From Lysinibacillus_B sp050613145 (GTDB lineage: Bacteria; Bacillota; Bacilli; Bacillales_A; Planococcaceae), in assembly GCF_050613145.1 (NCBI RefSeq), contig NZ_CP192507.1:4092001-4156000 (forward strand): a DNA stretch of 64,000 nt, written 5' to 3'. The translations under genes and the position numbers were made by a program. Shown here piece by piece: positions 63,224-64,000 of this stretch (position 1 is its first letter; the number at the start of each line of letters is the position of its first letter). Under the pieces are notes generated by a model that had not been told where the DNA came from, did no database searches, and worked only from the letters and a program-made list of their open reading frames with translations.

Positions 63224-64000
63224 TTATTCTTCTACTACCTCTTCTATATCTGGTTTAAATTCAATTACTTTCCCTTGGATTGCATTCACAAAATATTGTT
63301 CCTCTTCACCTTCAGCTGTTCGTACACGTACTTCCCATGTAGGGGTAAATACTTGTGTTTGGGTTAACTGCATTAGCGTGGAATAGCCTAATCTCATCGA
63401 GGCAATATGTGAATCTGTTTTCAATAAGTTTTTTGTATACAACACGCGCAGTATTTGTAACGGCGATAAAATTACTTTTTGTTGTTCAATCACTTCTACT
63501 TTCTCAAGCATCGATTGCTCATACATAAACACTTCGCCATTTGCATTCCAATGAATTTTGACATAACCGTTTTTACTGTATTTATTGTAGTATAAGGTGT
63601 ATTCATTAAAACGTTGAGAAAATGTGGCCGTGCGTAATTCTTCATTAATCTCCCATAGTTCAAATGAAGTCCCTTCATACACATATTGTCTTACAAAATC
63701 CTTTAACGTAGTCGGCTGCTTTGTACTAATTAATTTAATCGGTTCTTTAAATGTGACGACTAATTCACTGTCGCTAATCAGTTGATATTGTTGATTATTG
63801 TTCGTAGGAAGTTCATCTAACGAATAGGTTTTGACTTTAGCGGATATATACGGTGCTTTCTCGATATTATTCGGTAGCCCTGCATATGTAATCCCCTCTT
63901 CCTTTAATCGTTCTTCAATATCATTTTGTCCTAATGGTTGTACCTTTTGCGCTTCGCTATAGGCCTTTAAATATTGTGAATACAAAAATATATTTAAAAT
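63224..64000 (-). CDS. yycI: WalI (YycI) regulatory protein, 5' end cut by window edge
   Basis: The open frame reaches the right edge; the visible part begins ILNIFLYSQYLKAYSEAQ, the end of the N-terminal membrane helix, so only about 15-20 residues are missing. The extracellular YycI domain (about 250 residues) is complete. With YycH it modulates the WalK sensor kinase. Confidence 0.92.
   Translation of the reverse strand: MLNIFLYSQYLKAYSEAQKVQPLGQNDIEERLKEEGITYAGLPNNIEKAPYISAKVKTYSLDELPTNNNQQYQLISDSELVVTFKEPIKLISTKQPTTLKDFVRQYVYEGTSFELWEINEELRTATFSQRFNEYTLYYNKYSKNGYVKIHWNANGEVFMYEQSMLEKVEVIEQQKVILSPLQILRVLYTKNLLKTDSHIASMRLGYSTLMQLTQTQVFTPTWEVRVRTAEGEEEQYFVNAIQGKVIEFKPDIEEVVEE

Noticed and set aside
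1..64000. tRNA or rRNA genes, CRISPR arrays
   Set aside because: No cloverleaf-like or rRNA-like sequence and no regularly spaced direct repeats were found on either strand.

Overview
The window looks like a chromosomal segment of an endospore-forming, low-GC Gram-positive bacterium of the Lysinibacillus/Solibacillus type (Bacillales, Planococcaceae). Gene order, a CtsR box, T-box and L10 leaders, an H-type small acid-soluble spore protein (sspH) and a LysM-M14 endopeptidase like the B. sphaericus enzyme all fit this. The genus is an inference.

Region 1 (1-23.2 kb, all on the minus strand) is the conserved information-processing block. Read in the direction of transcription it is ctsR-mcsA-mcsB-clpC, radA, yacL-ispD-ispF-gltX, T-box-cysE-cysS-mrnC-rlmB-rae1, sigH-rpmG-secE-nusG, rplK-rplA, L10 leader-rplJ-rplL, a 16S methyltransferase-like gene and rpoB, which runs off the left edge. 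The usual disA gene between radA and yacL is absent; about 785 bp without a recognisable gene lie there.

Region 2 (23.2-53.5 kb) is mixed metabolic and signalling content. It holds a globin-coupled chemoreceptor (HemAT), two aldehyde dehydrogenases (one with a DUF779 partner), RluF, a cupin protein, a complete livKHMGF branched-chain amino acid importer with CodY-like boxes, a LysR regulator divergent from a CofE-like ligase, cell-wall enzymes (LysM-CAP, LysM-M14, glucosaminidase), a sspH/yfhD-like spore pair, two GGDEF proteins (one next to an RsbQ-like hydrolase), a truncated ECF sigma factor and a second chemoreceptor. Several intergenic palindromic repeats are scattered here.

Region 3 (53.7-60.1 kb) is the accessory surprise. 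The last 21 bases of rlmH (encoding GEPYHK-stop) recur twice downstream in the same orientation, at 56755 and 53757, and delimit two tandem segments of about 3.4 and 3.0 kb. This is the arrangement of staphylococcal SCC elements at the 3' end of rlmH, but no ccr recombinase is present. The rlmH-proximal segment carries one gene, a 1030-residue SF1 helicase/ATPase that could be a defence gene. The distal one carries five small zinc-ribbon, TM2 and DUF2085 membrane proteins.

Region 4 (60.1-64.0 kb) is the 3' half of the wal operon region: rlmH, a CxxH/CxxC protein, htrA, walJ and the partial yycI. It includes a dense cluster of DnaA boxes between 60.60 and 61.01 kb. The wal end and the ctsR-rpoB block are transcribed in the same direction, which would place both on one side of the origin, unlike in B. 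subtilis.
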